This document shows, in pieces, positions 50,001-62,549 of a stretch of 64,000 nt of DNA. The stretch's first letter is position 1. Each line of letters begins with the position of its first letter. The stretch spans positions 55,615,551-55,679,550 of the forward strand of contig JAZBQD010000030.1 in the NCBI GenBank assembly GCA_036583965.1. The letters run 5' to 3'. The stretch is from Prunella strophiata. Taxonomy: Eukaryota > Chordata > Aves > Passeriformes > Prunellidae. The notes beneath the pieces were generated by a model. That model searched no databases and was not told the origin of the DNA. It saw only the letters and a program-made list of their open reading frames with translations. Made by a program: the position numbers and the translations under genes.

Positions 50001-51142
50001 GAAAGCATAGTTCATGAGTGAATTTAGATAGCTTGGTGCCAGTGTGTTGGTTGTGCTTTCACTGAGAAGAACAGAGAAAACACAGTATTCATCATATAAA
50101 TGTTGTTTCAGGATGATTCTCTACTTTTTACTGGTGCAATTAAGCCAAGGTGAAATTAAAAATGTAGAAGTTAGCACTTTCACTACTAAACATTGTCATG
50201 AACTTTTCAATTCACCTTACGTGTGAAATGTTTATACATTTAGTGTTTAGTTAGAATAGCTGATGGGAGCATGGGTTTAGTACCTGTTTCACTGTACATT
50301 TTACTTTGTTAGAACTGGATTTTGTAACAAGGATGGCACAGGCTGTAGAACAATTTTATATTATCCCACAATAATTTGTGTTGTGCTAAGCTGTAATGAT
50401 GCAGAGGTCCTCATAGACAGGTTTAAAAAGCAGAGCATAATTTAAGATGCTTTTATAGCAACACTAGTACTAAAATATTCTGTGTCATGTACACCACAGA
50501 TAAAAAAAGGTTTGTACAAGCTTAATTTAGCAGTGGTATTCTAGTCTATCACAGTGACTAGCTAATTTTAGTATTGCTTGTGTCACAGGTATTTTATTAC
50601 TGAGATCAGATATTTATAAAGTTGGGAAAATATTAAACTCCTAATGCTGATATTTGATTAAGAGTATAGGTCAAAGCATTTCTGAAATTCTTCTGTTTTC
50701 TTCTGGTTTAGTTTTTAATCAGGATTCAAATATCTGTATTTTTAATAAATTAAAATTTTAAGATTAAATTTTTAATTTATAAACTTCTCTGACACTTAAG
50801 TCTGTTTTTCAAGTTCTCCCTACCAGTGTTGCTCACTAATGGGGAAAAAAAACAATTAAGACTACAACTTCCTATCTCTCCACAAGTTTATGTTCATCAC
50901 TGTAAATGTGCCATACTGAGATGGAAATGTCTAGGTCCTTGTCTGAAAAATCTGGAATTTGAATGAAAGGTCTATGGAGAAAAACTGAGACATTTTTAAA
51001 TAGAAAGATTCTCACTCCCATCTCTTGACAAAAAAAGAAAAAATATAAAATAAATCAGTTAGGCAGTAAAGTTCCAGGATATACAGCAAGTTGATAATTA
51101 TTTTTTTAAATTCTTTCTATTTGGCTTGCTCCATTTACATCT

Positions 51143-51822
51143 GTGGTGGGCTAACACTGGCTGGATGCCCACCAAATCTATTCTGTCACTCCCCTCCTCA
51201 GCTGGGAAGAGAAAATATAATTAAATGCCTGTAGAGGCAGGGAGAGATCACTCACCAATTACTGTCACAGGCAAAACAGACTTGACTTGAGGAAATTAGT
51301 TTAATTTATAGCAAATCAAATCAGAGTAGGAAGATGAGAAATAAACACAGATCTTAAAACACCTTCCCCCTACTCCTGCCTTATTCCCAAGTTCAACTTC
51401 ACTCCTGCCTTTCTCTACCTCCTCCCCTTCAGCAGCACAAGAGGATGGGGGAAGGGAGCTGTGATCAGTTCTTCACACATTGTCTCTGCCACCACTTTCT
51501 CCTCAGGGGGAGGACTCCTCACTGACTTCCCCTGCTCCAGTGTGGGGGCCTTCCCATGAGAGACAATCCTTCATGAGCTTCTCTGTTGTGAGAAGCTCCC
51601 ACTGGCTGCAGTTCTGCAGGAGCTGCTCCAGCCTGGGGCCCTTCCACAGGGTCACAGATTCTGCCAGCAAACCTGCTCCAGCATGGGCTTCTCTCCCCAC
51701 AGGACCACAAGTCCTGGCAGGAGTCAGCTCCAGTGTGAGCTTCTCACAGCCAGAGATCACAGCCTCCTTTTGGCATATACCTACTCCAGCTTGGGGTCCT
51801 CCACCTCAGTGCCTTTCTTAAT
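51143..51822 (-). mobile_element. Solo-LTR-like avian repeat with internal tandem units, antisense
   Basis: Starts GTGGTGGGCTAACACTGGCT and continues with blocks I recall from a common avian LTR-like family (for example 'CACTCCCCTCCTCAGCTGGG' and 'GAGATCACTCACCAATTACT'). The distal part holds repeated units around GCTCCAGYRTGGG at 51533, 51624, 51674, 51726 and 51782, mostly 50-56 bp apart. The start resembles the element at 15129. No retroviral genes accompany it. The strand is inferred by analogy with the 15129 copy. Confidence 0.65.
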
Positions 51823-51892
51823 CAATGACATCAGTTTCTGTGAGTGGTTTTCTGGTATTAAAAATTCTTAATTTCTCTTATTTTAGCTTATA

Positions 51893-52945
51893 GAATCCTA
51901 GAATAGTTTTGGCTGGAAAGCACCTAAAAGATAGTCTAGTTCCCTGCTGCTGTGGGAAGGGAGACCTTTCACTAGACTAGGTTGCTCAAAGCCCCATCCA
52001 ACCTGTCCTTGAGCACTTCAGGAACAGGGCATCCACAACTCCTCTAGGCAGCCTATGCCAGTGACTCACCACCCTCATAGTAATGAATTTCTTCCTAATA
52101 CCTGATCTAAATCTTCCCTTTTTCTGTTTAAAGCAATTCCCCCTTGTCCTATCACTACATGCCCTTTCAGTCTTTCTTCATCTCTCTTAGAACCCCTTTT
52201 AGGTACTGGAAGGTTTCATAAGGTCTCCTTTGAGCTTTCTCTAGGCTGAATAACTCTCTCAGCCTGTCTTCACAGGAGAGGTGCTTCATGCCCTCTGATC
52301 ATCTTTGAGGCCCTCTTATGGACTCAATCCAGCAGGTCCATGTCTTTCTTACGTTGAGAACCCCAGAGCTGGAAGCAGCACTGCAGATGGGGTCTCACCA
52401 GAGCAGAGCAGAGGGGCAGAATCCCCTCCCTCACCCTGTGCTACTTTCAGTGCAGCCCAGGACACATTTGGCTTTCTGGGCTGCAAGTGCACGATGCCAG
52501 GTCATGTCCAATTTCTCACCTTCCAGCACTCCCAAGTCCTCATCAGAGCTGCTCTCGATCCGTTCATCCTCCAGCCTGTGCTGACTCAAGCAGTTACCCC
52601 AGCCCAGGTGCAGGACAATGCACACAGCCTTGTTGAACCTCATGAAACTCCTGTGGCCCCACTTCTCCACCTGTCTAGGTCCTTCCAGAAGCATTCCACC
52701 CCACAAGCATGTTAGCTATATCAGTCAGCTTGCTATCATCTGCACATTTTCTGAGAGTGCACTCAATCCCGCTGTGTCATTGAGGAAGATAATAAACAGT
52801 CCTGGTCCCTAGTACAGGCCCCCAGGGTCTGTACTGGCATTTGTCACACATCTCCATCGGGACCTTGAGCCATTGACCACTGCCCTCTAGATGCAACCAT
52901 CCAACCATTTAATTCCTCATTCAGAATAATCAGTCCAGCGCAGTA
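51893..52945 (-). mobile_element. CR1 LINE, about 1.05 kb 3' portion, antisense
   Basis: The longest CR1 here. It begins at the 3' terminus (ATAGAATCCTAGAATAG), runs through the 3' UTR ('CCCCTTGTCCTATCACTACA', 'CAGCCTGTCTTCACAGGAG'), then the upstream part ('CCCAGAGCTGGAAGCAGCAC', 'GGTCTCACCAGAGCAGAGCA', 'GCCTTGTTGAACCTCATGA', 'CAACCATCCAACCATTTAAT'). Frames in it are broken, so it is an inactive, 5'-truncated copy. Confidence 0.95.
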
Positions 52946-53577
52946 ACAAAATTTTAATTTCTGCTAAAGATACTAATGAAAGTCTGATAAATATTTGGGG
53001 TTTTTAAATGTACACAGCACATTTCAACTAATGTTTTTCCCTAAGAAAAAAAAAAAAAAAAGTGAATCCTAAGCAAATTTCTGTGTCTACTAAAATCCAT
53101 CATGACCTAAAATAGTTTTTGTTATCCAAGCACTGTATTATCTGCTTCTCTATATTAAACATTAAGAGTCAGAATTCTTAAATTAATTGTATGGGTGAAT
53201 TATATGAATGTGTGTCTTTGTATCAGCTCTTCATGGTTTACAGCAAACAAATTTTAAGAATACAGGCTAGTATTAATTATATTCTTCAATGATTACACCA
53301 TCTTGTTGTGTGTATAATGAAAATAGTTCTTTAAACCATGAATGGTGCTTAGTGTTAAATAATTGTCACATGCTTTTTTTTGTTTAAATCAAGTTTGCTG
53401 TCAGTAATTTCATTCTGACTTGAAATGATGTCCTGGAAATGAAAAGTAAAGATTACTTCAGAACTTGTCTGCCAATCAAAGTTACTGTTACAATTGTTCA
53501 TTTTAGAAGTACATAATGATGTGCTGTAACTTAATAGATAGTCACTAAAAGGAGTTTGTCGGTCTCTTTCTTTACAG

Positions 53578-53729
53578 AAATTTCCATCTGAGGGACTCGC
53601 AAATGTTGTTCGAAACGTATTTGACTTTGACTCCTACAACAATGAAATGCGTGAAATTTTATACAACACTTTGCACAAATATGGGATACCTATTGGAGCA
53701 AAACCAACCAATGTACAGCTGGCCAAGGA
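53578..53729 (+). CDS. VWA8: VWA8 exon 13 of window (end of AAA module 3)
   Basis: 152 nt: 50 codons plus two bases of a glutamate (AAGGA|GTAAGA). It encodes KFPSEGLANVVRNVFDFDSY, NNEMREILYNTLHKYGIPIG and AKPTNVQLAK. Matches human 'KFPTEGLSSVVRNVFDFDSYN' and 'HKYGIPIGAKPT'. It closes the C-terminal helical part of the third AAA module. Confidence 0.97.
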
Positions 53730-54330
53730 GTAAGAATAACATAAGATATATATTAAGAAGACATAATTCTCGTGATCACTTTATAAGTGTGTTATCTTGC
53801 TGCTAATTGATTTTAAAACAACCTGAAATTCTTGGCAGTCAGTCCTCCACTGGTTCAAATTTATAATCTTCCAAATAAGTTGCAATAATATAAATTACTT
53901 CATGATCGAGTATTTGCTTATTATTAATATTTATCTATAACATCCATGTACATATTGATAGCTTGTAAGATAAAGAGGAATATCTTAATAAAGGGAAATA
54001 CTTGTTTCTTCTCCTGTGTTTTTAATTCAATTGCAATACCCTTCTGTCCTGTTACTTATCCCGTAAGTCTGCAGAAAAAATGTTGTCTTCAGTGGTAGCT
54101 GGGTTTTGTCTTTGATGCTCACAGAGGGCTCTACAAAAGTATTTCTCCTGAATGGAGCAGTGCGTGTAAGCTCCAAAAACAACTTTAATGTGTCTGTAAA
54201 TCACTGTTATTCTTTAATTATATTACGAATTGACATATTACACCATTTACTTCTTTTGCAGAGGTTAGAATCAAAACAGCTACATTATGTAGTAATGCCC
54301 TCCTGTCTTTAAGCCATCCCCCACTCTCTG

Positions 54331-54642
54331 AAGAAAAGCTGGAGAGATACTTTTTACAAGGGCCTTTATTGACAGGACAGGGGGAATGGCTTTTAACTGA
54401 AAGAGGGTGTGTTTAAATCAGATATTAGGAAGCAATTCTTTACTGTGAGGGTGGTGAGTCACTGGGACAGGTTTCTCAGAGCAGTTGTGGATGTCCCCTC
54501 CCTGCAAGTGTTCAAGGCCACGTTGGGCAGGGCTTTGAGCAACCTGGTCTAGTGGAAGATGTTCCTTCCCATGGCAGTGGTGGTTGAAACCAGATGATCA
54601 TTAAGGTCCTTTACAACACAAACTATTATATGATTCTGTGAA
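54331..54642 (+). mobile_element. CR1 LINE 3' end, sense
   Basis: 'GAATGGCTTTTAACTGAAAG', 'GATATTAGGAAGCAATTCTT', 'CTTTGAGCAACCTGGTCTAG' and the terminal ATATGATTCTGTGA identify a CR1 3' UTR of about 310 bp. Confidence 0.95.
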
Positions 54643-54899
54643 ACAAATTTAGTACATTCTTCCAAAATTCACAGAAAACAGGCTTAAGTATATCATACTT
54701 CAAAAACAACTAGAAAACTTACTCTGTCTTGAGCTCTAATATATAATTTATTTATGAAGAAACAAATATTTCCCTTTCACAGAGAAAGCTTTATGGACAT
54801 ATGGAAAATTGAGTGTGCCACATGACGTACGTACTTTATATTTGCTTAGGAGGGACCGATTTTTGTGGCATGTTGTATTGATAGTGATTCTGGTGCAGG

Positions 54900-55080
54900 T
54901 AAGTGAGCACTGGAGCAAATTGCCCAGAGAGGTTGTGGAGTATCTTTTACTGGAGATATTCAAGAACCATTGGATGCTTGGATGCAACCCTGTGCCATGT
55001 GCTCTGGGTGACCCTGCTTGAGCAGGAGGTTGGAGCAGATGACCACTGTGGTCCTTTCCAGCCTTACACACTCTGTGGTG
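54900..55080 (+). mobile_element. CR1 LINE 3' fragment, sense
   Basis: 'GAGCAAATTGCCCAGAGAGG', 'GTTGTGGAGTATCTTTTACT', 'GGTTGGAGCAGATGACCACT' and 'GGTCCTTTCCAGCCTTACAC' form a short CR1 3' end, 260 bp downstream of another one of a different subtype. Confidence 0.9.
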
Positions 55081-58000
55081 CTAAGTATCCATGTGTAGGT
55101 TTCTCCTGCTGCAGCACCACTGTTATAATATCTAATATCCTACATATAATTATTAAAATTATTTAAAATTATTAACATAATATTATTAATATTTAATTAT
55201 TATTAAAAATATTTGCAGAGTAGTGCCTGTGGTGTACCTTTTAATTTTGATGACAGGACTATTACATGCCTGGGGAACCACTATTTGAGCAGTGACAAAG
55301 TCTGTCAAATTGACAGAACACACTTGAAACTCTTGCCATAATTTCTTTGCTGAACGTCATTGGTAATTTCTATTTTAACAAATTACAGTGTTTGTCGTAG
55401 TTTTTGAGAAATTTGGTCTTTGTATAATTTTAGAAGTATTAAATGTGGAAGAGGATTCTTTAGTAATGAGACAATCAGAGGTTTAGGAAACATAATAGAA
55501 ATATTGCTGTAATTGGGGACTGCTCAGTCTAGGAGTGAGAAGATAAAAGAAAAATGTAGTTGCATTGAATTAAAGATAATAAGCTGATCATTTTGAATTC
55601 ATCACTGAAGTTCTCTAGGACAGGTTACACCAAGGATGACAGACTTACAAGATCCCCACAAGATGCTTATCAAAAACTTCACTAGACAGGCAGCTGTGAA
55701 CATGTAATTTGTACACTGAAGGCCCAGGGGAGAAGAAACTACAGGAGCAGTTCACACACAGATGATAGAAACAACTTTTTCTTAGATCTCAGCTGTGCTG
55801 GGCTGTGCTCTTGGCTTTGATGATCTGTCCAACCTACCTGTCTTGGTCTCAATCCCTCACTCTCATCCACTCCAGCTGGAATTTCAGGTTCTTACCCTTC
55901 CATTGTAAGACAACTTTGATTTTGGTCATAAGATTCAGTCCCATGAGTTTGTAAGTCACAGGTAGATCACCTTGAATTACAGCCACTTCTTTCATGTTTA
56001 GGCACAGTTGATTCTGTCTTAAGGTTAAAGAACACTGAGATAATCTCTCCAAATCTGTTCCAGCCCATATTGTAAACTCCCATGATGGACAGACACATTG
56101 AGGTAATTGGGTATATGTTGTTTGGACTGCTGCAGAAAATATACTGGAGTACTGATCTCTCTCAGTGAATCTGAGAATAGGATAATGGTATTAATCTAGT
56201 CTGGCCCACTTTCTTCAGAAAAGATGCAGGTTATTCTAAAACTTATCTCATTTTTTTGTGATTCAAAAGATCACAAAAGAAGACCTTCAGTGATGAAGTT
56301 CTATAACCTTCCAAGGCAAATCAGTCTTGTTTCTAAATAGCCTCAGCACTAGAAGGTCACCTCTCAAACTTCCCTGTTTTTTAGGCCTCTGTTTGGTTTT
56401 ATTTTTCTTTTATGCTCCTTGTCTTCACTTGATGTGTGTCCAGTTATTAAGTATTGGGTGTGAAACTGGTCAAGTTAATTTTGCTGGAGCCAAGTACAGT
56501 AGTATGAGAGTGCAGAATAGAAATGTATTGACATTTTAAAAGCTCAACATTTGCATTTCATGCAATATTTAACTCATCTCTGGTTTTCTAAACATAAATT
56601 TCCACATCCTTTTTTGCAAAACCCTCCATAGCTCTTACCTCATCTTCACTTTACGTGATCACCTTTCTTCACACTTACATTTTTCTTACTGTATTGGGTT
56701 TTTTTCATATTGGTTTTATGACTGTGTCAAGATCACTTTCTGTTTTAAGCTAGTTTTCCTACCTGCTTCTTGGCTCTCTCAAGCTGGCAATCTAAGGTGT
56801 GATTTCTAGGTGTGATTTCTATGTTGTTCCAGTGACAACAGCATATCCCACAGATGACTTCTGTGCCCCAGTCTATTTGTGGTAGACTTTAAAGACTTAC
56901 TAGCTATCATAATAAATTGCTCAGCAATTCTATTAAATAACATGAAAACTGGGATAATAATCCAAATCAATTATTCCTGAGGATGTTAGTCATAAAATGG
57001 CAAAATTGTTGTACAAGAATATAATTCCTGTACAATTAAATTTTGTGATACAGAAGCATTTCCAGGAGATTCTGGGGCAGGAAAATTGTTATAGTGAAAT
57101 GCTGACTCCTTTACACAGGTGCTCTCTGGCATGTCTTAGATCAAATGATCTGTGAATTCTTATTTTAGTAAGCTTTGGAGAAGTCTGTCACCTATTACTG
57201 AATTGAAAAGAAAACTTGCATAAATCAGAATTATTTAAATTGCTGCTGCAACATAACTGCTATAAATATAGGAAAAAAAGCAATGAGACACACAAGCAAC
57301 ACACTAAAATACAGGGTCTTAATGGAAGAATTATATAGGTATGTATCCAGCTGAAATTGCTGAAATCCAGGGAAAATTGAACAGATGCTTGCAGTGACCC
57401 TTACAGGAATTTTATATTAAATTCTGGAATTAATATACCTAATCTTGGAAGGGAAGATTAGATGGTGCATAATGACCATTTACAGATGATTCTTGCAGTA
57501 GTTGTTTTTTCAAGAGAGAAATTAATTTATTGATACAAATTTATTCATTAGCAAAATGAATATCATGTATTAGACCTATAAAGGAATGCTTTACTTGGTC
57601 TTTTTGCTTTCTTCAGTTGTCATTTTTTTTCCAGGTAGGATAACCATTCTTCAAGGTACTGACATGTTCAGTATTGTCAGGTTTTAAAATACTATCTGTC
57701 CTCTCCTGGTACCACCTGTTCACTAGTTATATAATTTTTATCAGTATTGTATGTAAAGCAGATGGATTGTCTATGATGGTTTGCCAAGATGTAGTAGGTA
57801 AAATGAATTATTCATGGTACTAACTCATTATCTTTCTTTATGTGTACAATTACATTTTGTTTTTCCCATTGACATCTGTTATGTCATATTTTTCTGAATT
57901 CATGTTAATCTGCTATTTTGGTGCACAGTTCAGACCATCTGCAATTTCTAGGTAAAACAGCATTTAATCCTAATTCTGACATTTATCTTTGATGAAATTG

Positions 58001-59744
58001 CCACTCCATATTTTTCTTCCTGTCACTATTCACTTCCAGGTGCTTCCTATAAATTCAGTATTTGTTTTATATGAACTGGGTTTTTTATATGTAATGTAAA
58101 TATGTACATTTTTACAGCTTTGTTTTTCTCTTGAGACTGTTCTTTCATATGGCTTTTTTTTCCCCCTGGGTAATCTGTGGTTAGTTATTGGATATTTCTT
58201 CTATCATACATATCTGTTGTCAACCCTGTGTGTTGCAGGGCCAGCTGAGGAAGGGGAATTGTCAGGGAACAGGAGTTTTAACATAAAACTGTTCTGAATG
58301 TCTGCTTCAGAATGTCTACTGAATGTCTTCAAATCAAAATATGTTTGGATAAATTATAGAGAACTGGTTGGCGAGGAATTTTCCTGATTTCAAGCTGTAT
58401 CTTACTTAAGTCCAAAAAGGTTACGTGGGATGGAAATCTTTTCAGCTAGATGGAGCACAGGCTGTTACTGGAGGCCTTGAATAATACATTCTGTGCCAGC
58501 TCTGAGCTGGTTTACAAGATCATATATTAAGCAGCTTTGTTATATGTCATAGTTCATCTCCACAGCTGTACTAATACGATGCCTGGCAGTGAAGAATTTG
58601 CTTTCAGTGGAGCTGCAGTTTTACAACATTCATATCCATCTTCTAGTATGTTCTCTGAAAGTTAAACAAATAACTTTATAAAGCAGGTTCTGTTGACTTT
58701 TTAACACTGTTGTTTCATGGTTTAGGTTTTTTGTTGTTTGATCATTTTTTTTAAATACCCTAAAATGAATTTATTTTCTTAAATCAAAAATATAAAATGG
58801 AAAGAAATTGTGTTCTATAGGTGTCACTTTGAAAAATTTTCTAGCAGCACGAGAGAATTATGTTTTGACAGATCATTTCCCCTTTGACATCAGTGCATGC
58901 AGAAATTCAGACTAAATAGTAATTTCTTGTAGAATTGCCCCATCAACTGTAGGTCTCATGCAATCACTTTTCTGAACCCTGCCTATATATATACATTTCA
59001 TGGACAGCAGTAATCATGTAGAAAACCGGGATCTAAAATTAAGGGTAGATAAACAGAAAAACAATTTTGAATTTTCCTTAAGCAACAGGCTTTGACACAT
59101 CCATAGTCAAAGAACTGATCAGGAATAATTCCTTAGAAATTGCTCCTAAATCTTGGATTTCTTACAAGATTAATGCAGTCTGCCTGTAGCTTTTCTGTTC
59201 TAGAAACCCTTTCCAGCTGTTGATGAAGGCAGAAATCATGGATCGCTCTGTACACCTCAGCTTGGAGGGACCAGTGAAGTCTTAGTACCATTCTTACTCA
59301 GCCACTGCACTTTTAATACCTATCAGTTCTCTTTGCCTTACAGATTTTTGCCAGTGTTGACATTTCCATTTTATTCTATCTGCCTTTTATGTAAATGCTA
59401 TTTGGTTAATTAATTTGATACGCAGCAGTGTGGCAGGAACATCTAGTGAAGATTTTACTAGTTCTGTCACTTCAAGTTATTTTCAAAATTTGCTTGTTAT
59501 AAGTGCTGGGAAAAGAAGGTAATTTCCTTACTTTGATGTGTATCATATGTATTCACTAGGGGAAGGCTGTTAAGATGTATACACATGTTCAGTGTGAATA
59601 CGTTATTCCAGTTGTTCTGCACCCTCACTCCCTCCTGAAAGTCATTCAAGAAGCAGACTGATTTTAAGACCTTAATGCCACCAACTTCTTCAATACTCTT
59701 AGTCATTCTTAGACCAGATTTACACAAGAGAGCAGTGAGACATC

Positions 59745-59763
59745 AAAAAAAAAAAAAAAAAAA
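59745..59763. repeat. poly-A tract (19 A)
   Basis: Uninterrupted A run with no recognisable retroposon upstream. Confidence 0.95.
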
Positions 59764-60616
59764 TTGTCAGGTCCTGGAAGAATGAGATCCCTATTACTCT
59801 TGACAAAGAGCTTTGTATTGTGAACTCTGCTTTGTGTATTATTCTGAAATTCAGATCTACATTTCCCTCCTCTTTGCTATTTATGATGACTAGCTCTGCT
59901 GCCTCAGAGAAACTAAATCATTCAGAAACAGGGAAGAGAACAAATCCTCAAAAATCTAGGAGAAAGTAGAAATCAGTTTTCCTGAGGGAAGAGAGGAACT
60001 ATTAACAGAGAAAATCTCCAGAAAGCTGAAACAGAGTGGAAGTGTTTATTTGGGAATGCAATCTGTAATTCTGTTGCTATAAAAAGCAGTGTATTTGGTT
60101 AGAGGTGGTTATTAACATATGTTTTGTTTCAAATTTTAATAGCTATTTGTGATCATTAGTAAAGTCCTTGATTTCTAGGATGTTGTCCATGGGAGTAATA
60201 TGTAAGGAATTAAAACCAAAGTCCAAATCCTTGTGAGAGTTGATGTTCCACTGAGGTAATGGGAAATAACTATTGCTGATTATAGGCATATCAGAGATTA
60301 TGCTACTCATAGAGTAAAAAGAAGTCTCCAGGGTTTTTTTGCACACAAGACAGCTTGTGGCTCAAAACATAAACAATGCTTTGCCAACAAATCATTTAGA
60401 AACCCAAATGGAAGCCTGAAGTAAAATTCTACTTCATAGATATCTAAACTGATATTTAGTCTAGTGGCTTGACTGTTTGCCTATTTTTCTGGTTGCAAGA
60501 ATAAACTTATCTAAGAATTTTGTATATGTTGAAATACTGCATCATGAATGTTTTTTCCTGATAGCATTGAATGTTGTCATTTGCCATGTAAAAAACACAA
60601 CCCCATGTACTTTTTT

Positions 60617-60690
60617 GGTTGGTTGGTTGGTTGGTTTTGGGGTTTTTTGGGGGTTTTTTTTGGGGTTTTTTTTTTTGTTTTGTTTTGTTT
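60617..60690 (+). repeat. (GGTT)n followed by G-run/T-run tract
   Basis: Five GGTT units (60617-60636), then GGGG, GGGGG and GGGG runs separated by T6-T8, then GTTTT units. The G runs are on the sense strand of VWA8. Confidence 0.93.
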
Positions 60691-61278
60691 TTTTTTTAAT
60701 CTGGCTTAATTTCTCTTCTTCATTCTGGAAGAATTTTGGCTATACTAGCTAGGTGTAAGAATGGAAAAATGCAGAATGAAGTGAGGAAAAATGCAAAATT
60801 AATCACTCTGCAAACATTGATATCTATTGATATTTTTAGTCAGGCAACAAACAGGCTATAAAGACTCTCCTGGTTCTTTGACTAAGAGAGGGAATTAATG
60901 AGATACTCTTTCCTCATTACATGCCCCAATGGCACATTGCTGGCAGCTGGCCATTTATTTATCTGTGAGCACCAATGATCAATAGCATCCAAACCATTTT
61001 CTGTTTGCAAAACAGTATCTTTGGCTGTCTGACTGCCTTGGCAGATGGTCCAAACACAGAATGGTGATGGAGGCTGAGTGAATGCCTGTGACTTCTGGCT
61101 TCTGGTTGCTTGAGGTTTGATATCAGTATATCATTAAGAAATGTTAAGACATCTTTCCTGAATGAGTAGCAAATTTAAGGGATATCTGTATTCATCCCCT
61201 GACTTTTCCCATAAGTTCTTAGGGGAAGAATAAAATAAAACTAAAATTCTCTAAGTTTTATATATAATCCAACTGATC

Positions 61279-61304
<26 letters not shown>
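61279..61304. repeat. poly-T tract (26 T)
   Basis: Uninterrupted T run in the intron before exon 14. Confidence 0.97.
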
Positions 61305-61311
<7 letters not shown>

Positions 61312-62440
61312 GATCCCTTCTTATTCTGAAAATAATATAGAAAAGAAATTAAACAAACCTCTAATATCTAAAAGTGCCAGGTTGGTTGATGAGGAGAGGG
61401 AAAATAATTGTAACAGTAGGCACAAGCATCATTAGATAGGACAGAAGAGACCAAGCAGATACTTTTAACAAACAGTCTAAGAGAACTTCCCTAAAATAGA
61501 CTTTGAAGATATTTATAGAAACTGGGAGAAGGAATTTCTTCTATTCTCTTGCCAAGTCCTGTAGCTGTACAATAATGTGCAACAGCATGTAACACATAAT
61601 GCTATTTTGATATGGGTCTCTTTAGGAGCAACTGGTCCCGAAAGAAGAAGCCAAAAGTTATGAGTTCGTTAGCTTGAAGGTATCTGTGCCAATTAATGAA
61701 GTCAAACTGCTTTCAGTGCCTGTAAATCACTTCAGAGGAAAGAAAGAAAAATTGCACTGTCTGTGTTTTGCTGTGATGCTACATTGTCACACATCAGCAT
61801 TTTCTTTTCCTGTATAAATGAGTTTTGCTGTGGTCCACATATTTCTTCCTTAGATAAAAGATACAGAAATGAGGAAATTAGACCAAGACTAGCAAATGTG
61901 GCTTTTGAAGATGTCCTTTTCCTTTCTGTAGATTGTACTGGCCAGAAGGCAATGAGATGCTCTCATGTCTGTATTCCTTTGCCTTTTTTCATGTGAGCAG
62001 TGGTAAAATAAACAGAAATAATTTGCAACTTTCATTGCATGGTTAACGAGCCACAGTGCTTACTGTGCTTATTCTGCTGAATAAGGTGATACTGATAAGG
62101 AGTTCCTTTAAGGGGTACTGACACAACCTGATCCAAATAAAGCAAAGCAGGAGATGGTTTGGATATATCTCACATAATTCAGACTAGAAAACTTTTCCTT
62201 TTGAGGCCATATTATATTCATTGCTTCTTCTTTTATGATACTGCTTAGAATGTATCTGTATTAGTAGTCCAGAAGGCTAAAATTCTTGTGATTTAAAATG
62301 TAAAGAGGAAGGAAACAGTTTCTGCAAGAGAGTCTTCAGATATATTTTGTTGGAAAAATGCAGTTGTCTAAATTATTTATTCCATATCATTTACTGGTTA
62401 ATAAATGTAAAAATTAATTTGTTCCTACATTATTTGACAG

Positions 62441-62549
62441 ACTGCCATTACCAGATCATAAGTTTATGGGCTACTGGAAGGTTGATCAGCCAGGAAATGC
62501 ACAAAAGAAAATGCTGTGTCCATCAGAAACTCAAAAAATAGATGTAAAG
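62441..62549 (+). CDS. VWA8: VWA8 exon 14 of window (after AAA module 3)
   Basis: 109 nt: one base completes the glutamate codon, then 36 codons (GTAAAG|GTTTGT). It encodes LPLPDHKFMGYWKVDQPGNA then QKKMLCPSETQKIDVK. Human VWA8 keeps the FMGYW, LCP, ET and ID(I/V)K positions; the rest has drifted. Acceptor TATTTGACAG has a modest pyrimidine tract; donor GTTTGT is weak. Confidence 0.94.

Larger units (their letters stand above)
45625..53577 (+). other. VWA8: VWA8 intron, 8.0 kb
   Basis: Contains a CTTC-type pyrimidine repeat at 47001-47033 and the composite LTR plus CR1 insertion at 51143-52945. No element seen in 45650-47000 or 47100-51100. Acceptor TCTCTTTCTTTACAG. Confidence 0.87.
53730..62440 (+). 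other. VWA8: VWA8 intron, 8.7 kb
   Basis: Contains two CR1 3' fragments (54331 and 54900), an acceptor-donor motif at 57634|57635, an A run (59745-59763), a G/T-rich tract (60617-60690) and a 26-T run (61279-61304). No element was recognised in 55600-57500 or 58000-59700. Confidence 0.86.

Noticed and set aside
51480..51821. 113-codon plus frame with repeated 'PAPAWGP'-like units
   Set aside because: Translation of the tandem units inside the LTR-like repeat, not a gene.
52305..52715. 136-codon plus frame and 91-codon minus frame at 52.3-52.8 kb
   Set aside because: Both are within the antisense CR1 fragment; the plus frame is the non-coding strand and the minus frame is a broken piece of the element.
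54885..54905. CAG|GTAAGT motif as a ratchet splice site
   Set aside because: The donor half is perfect, but there is no pyrimidine tract upstream, and it lies at the edge of a CR1 fragment.
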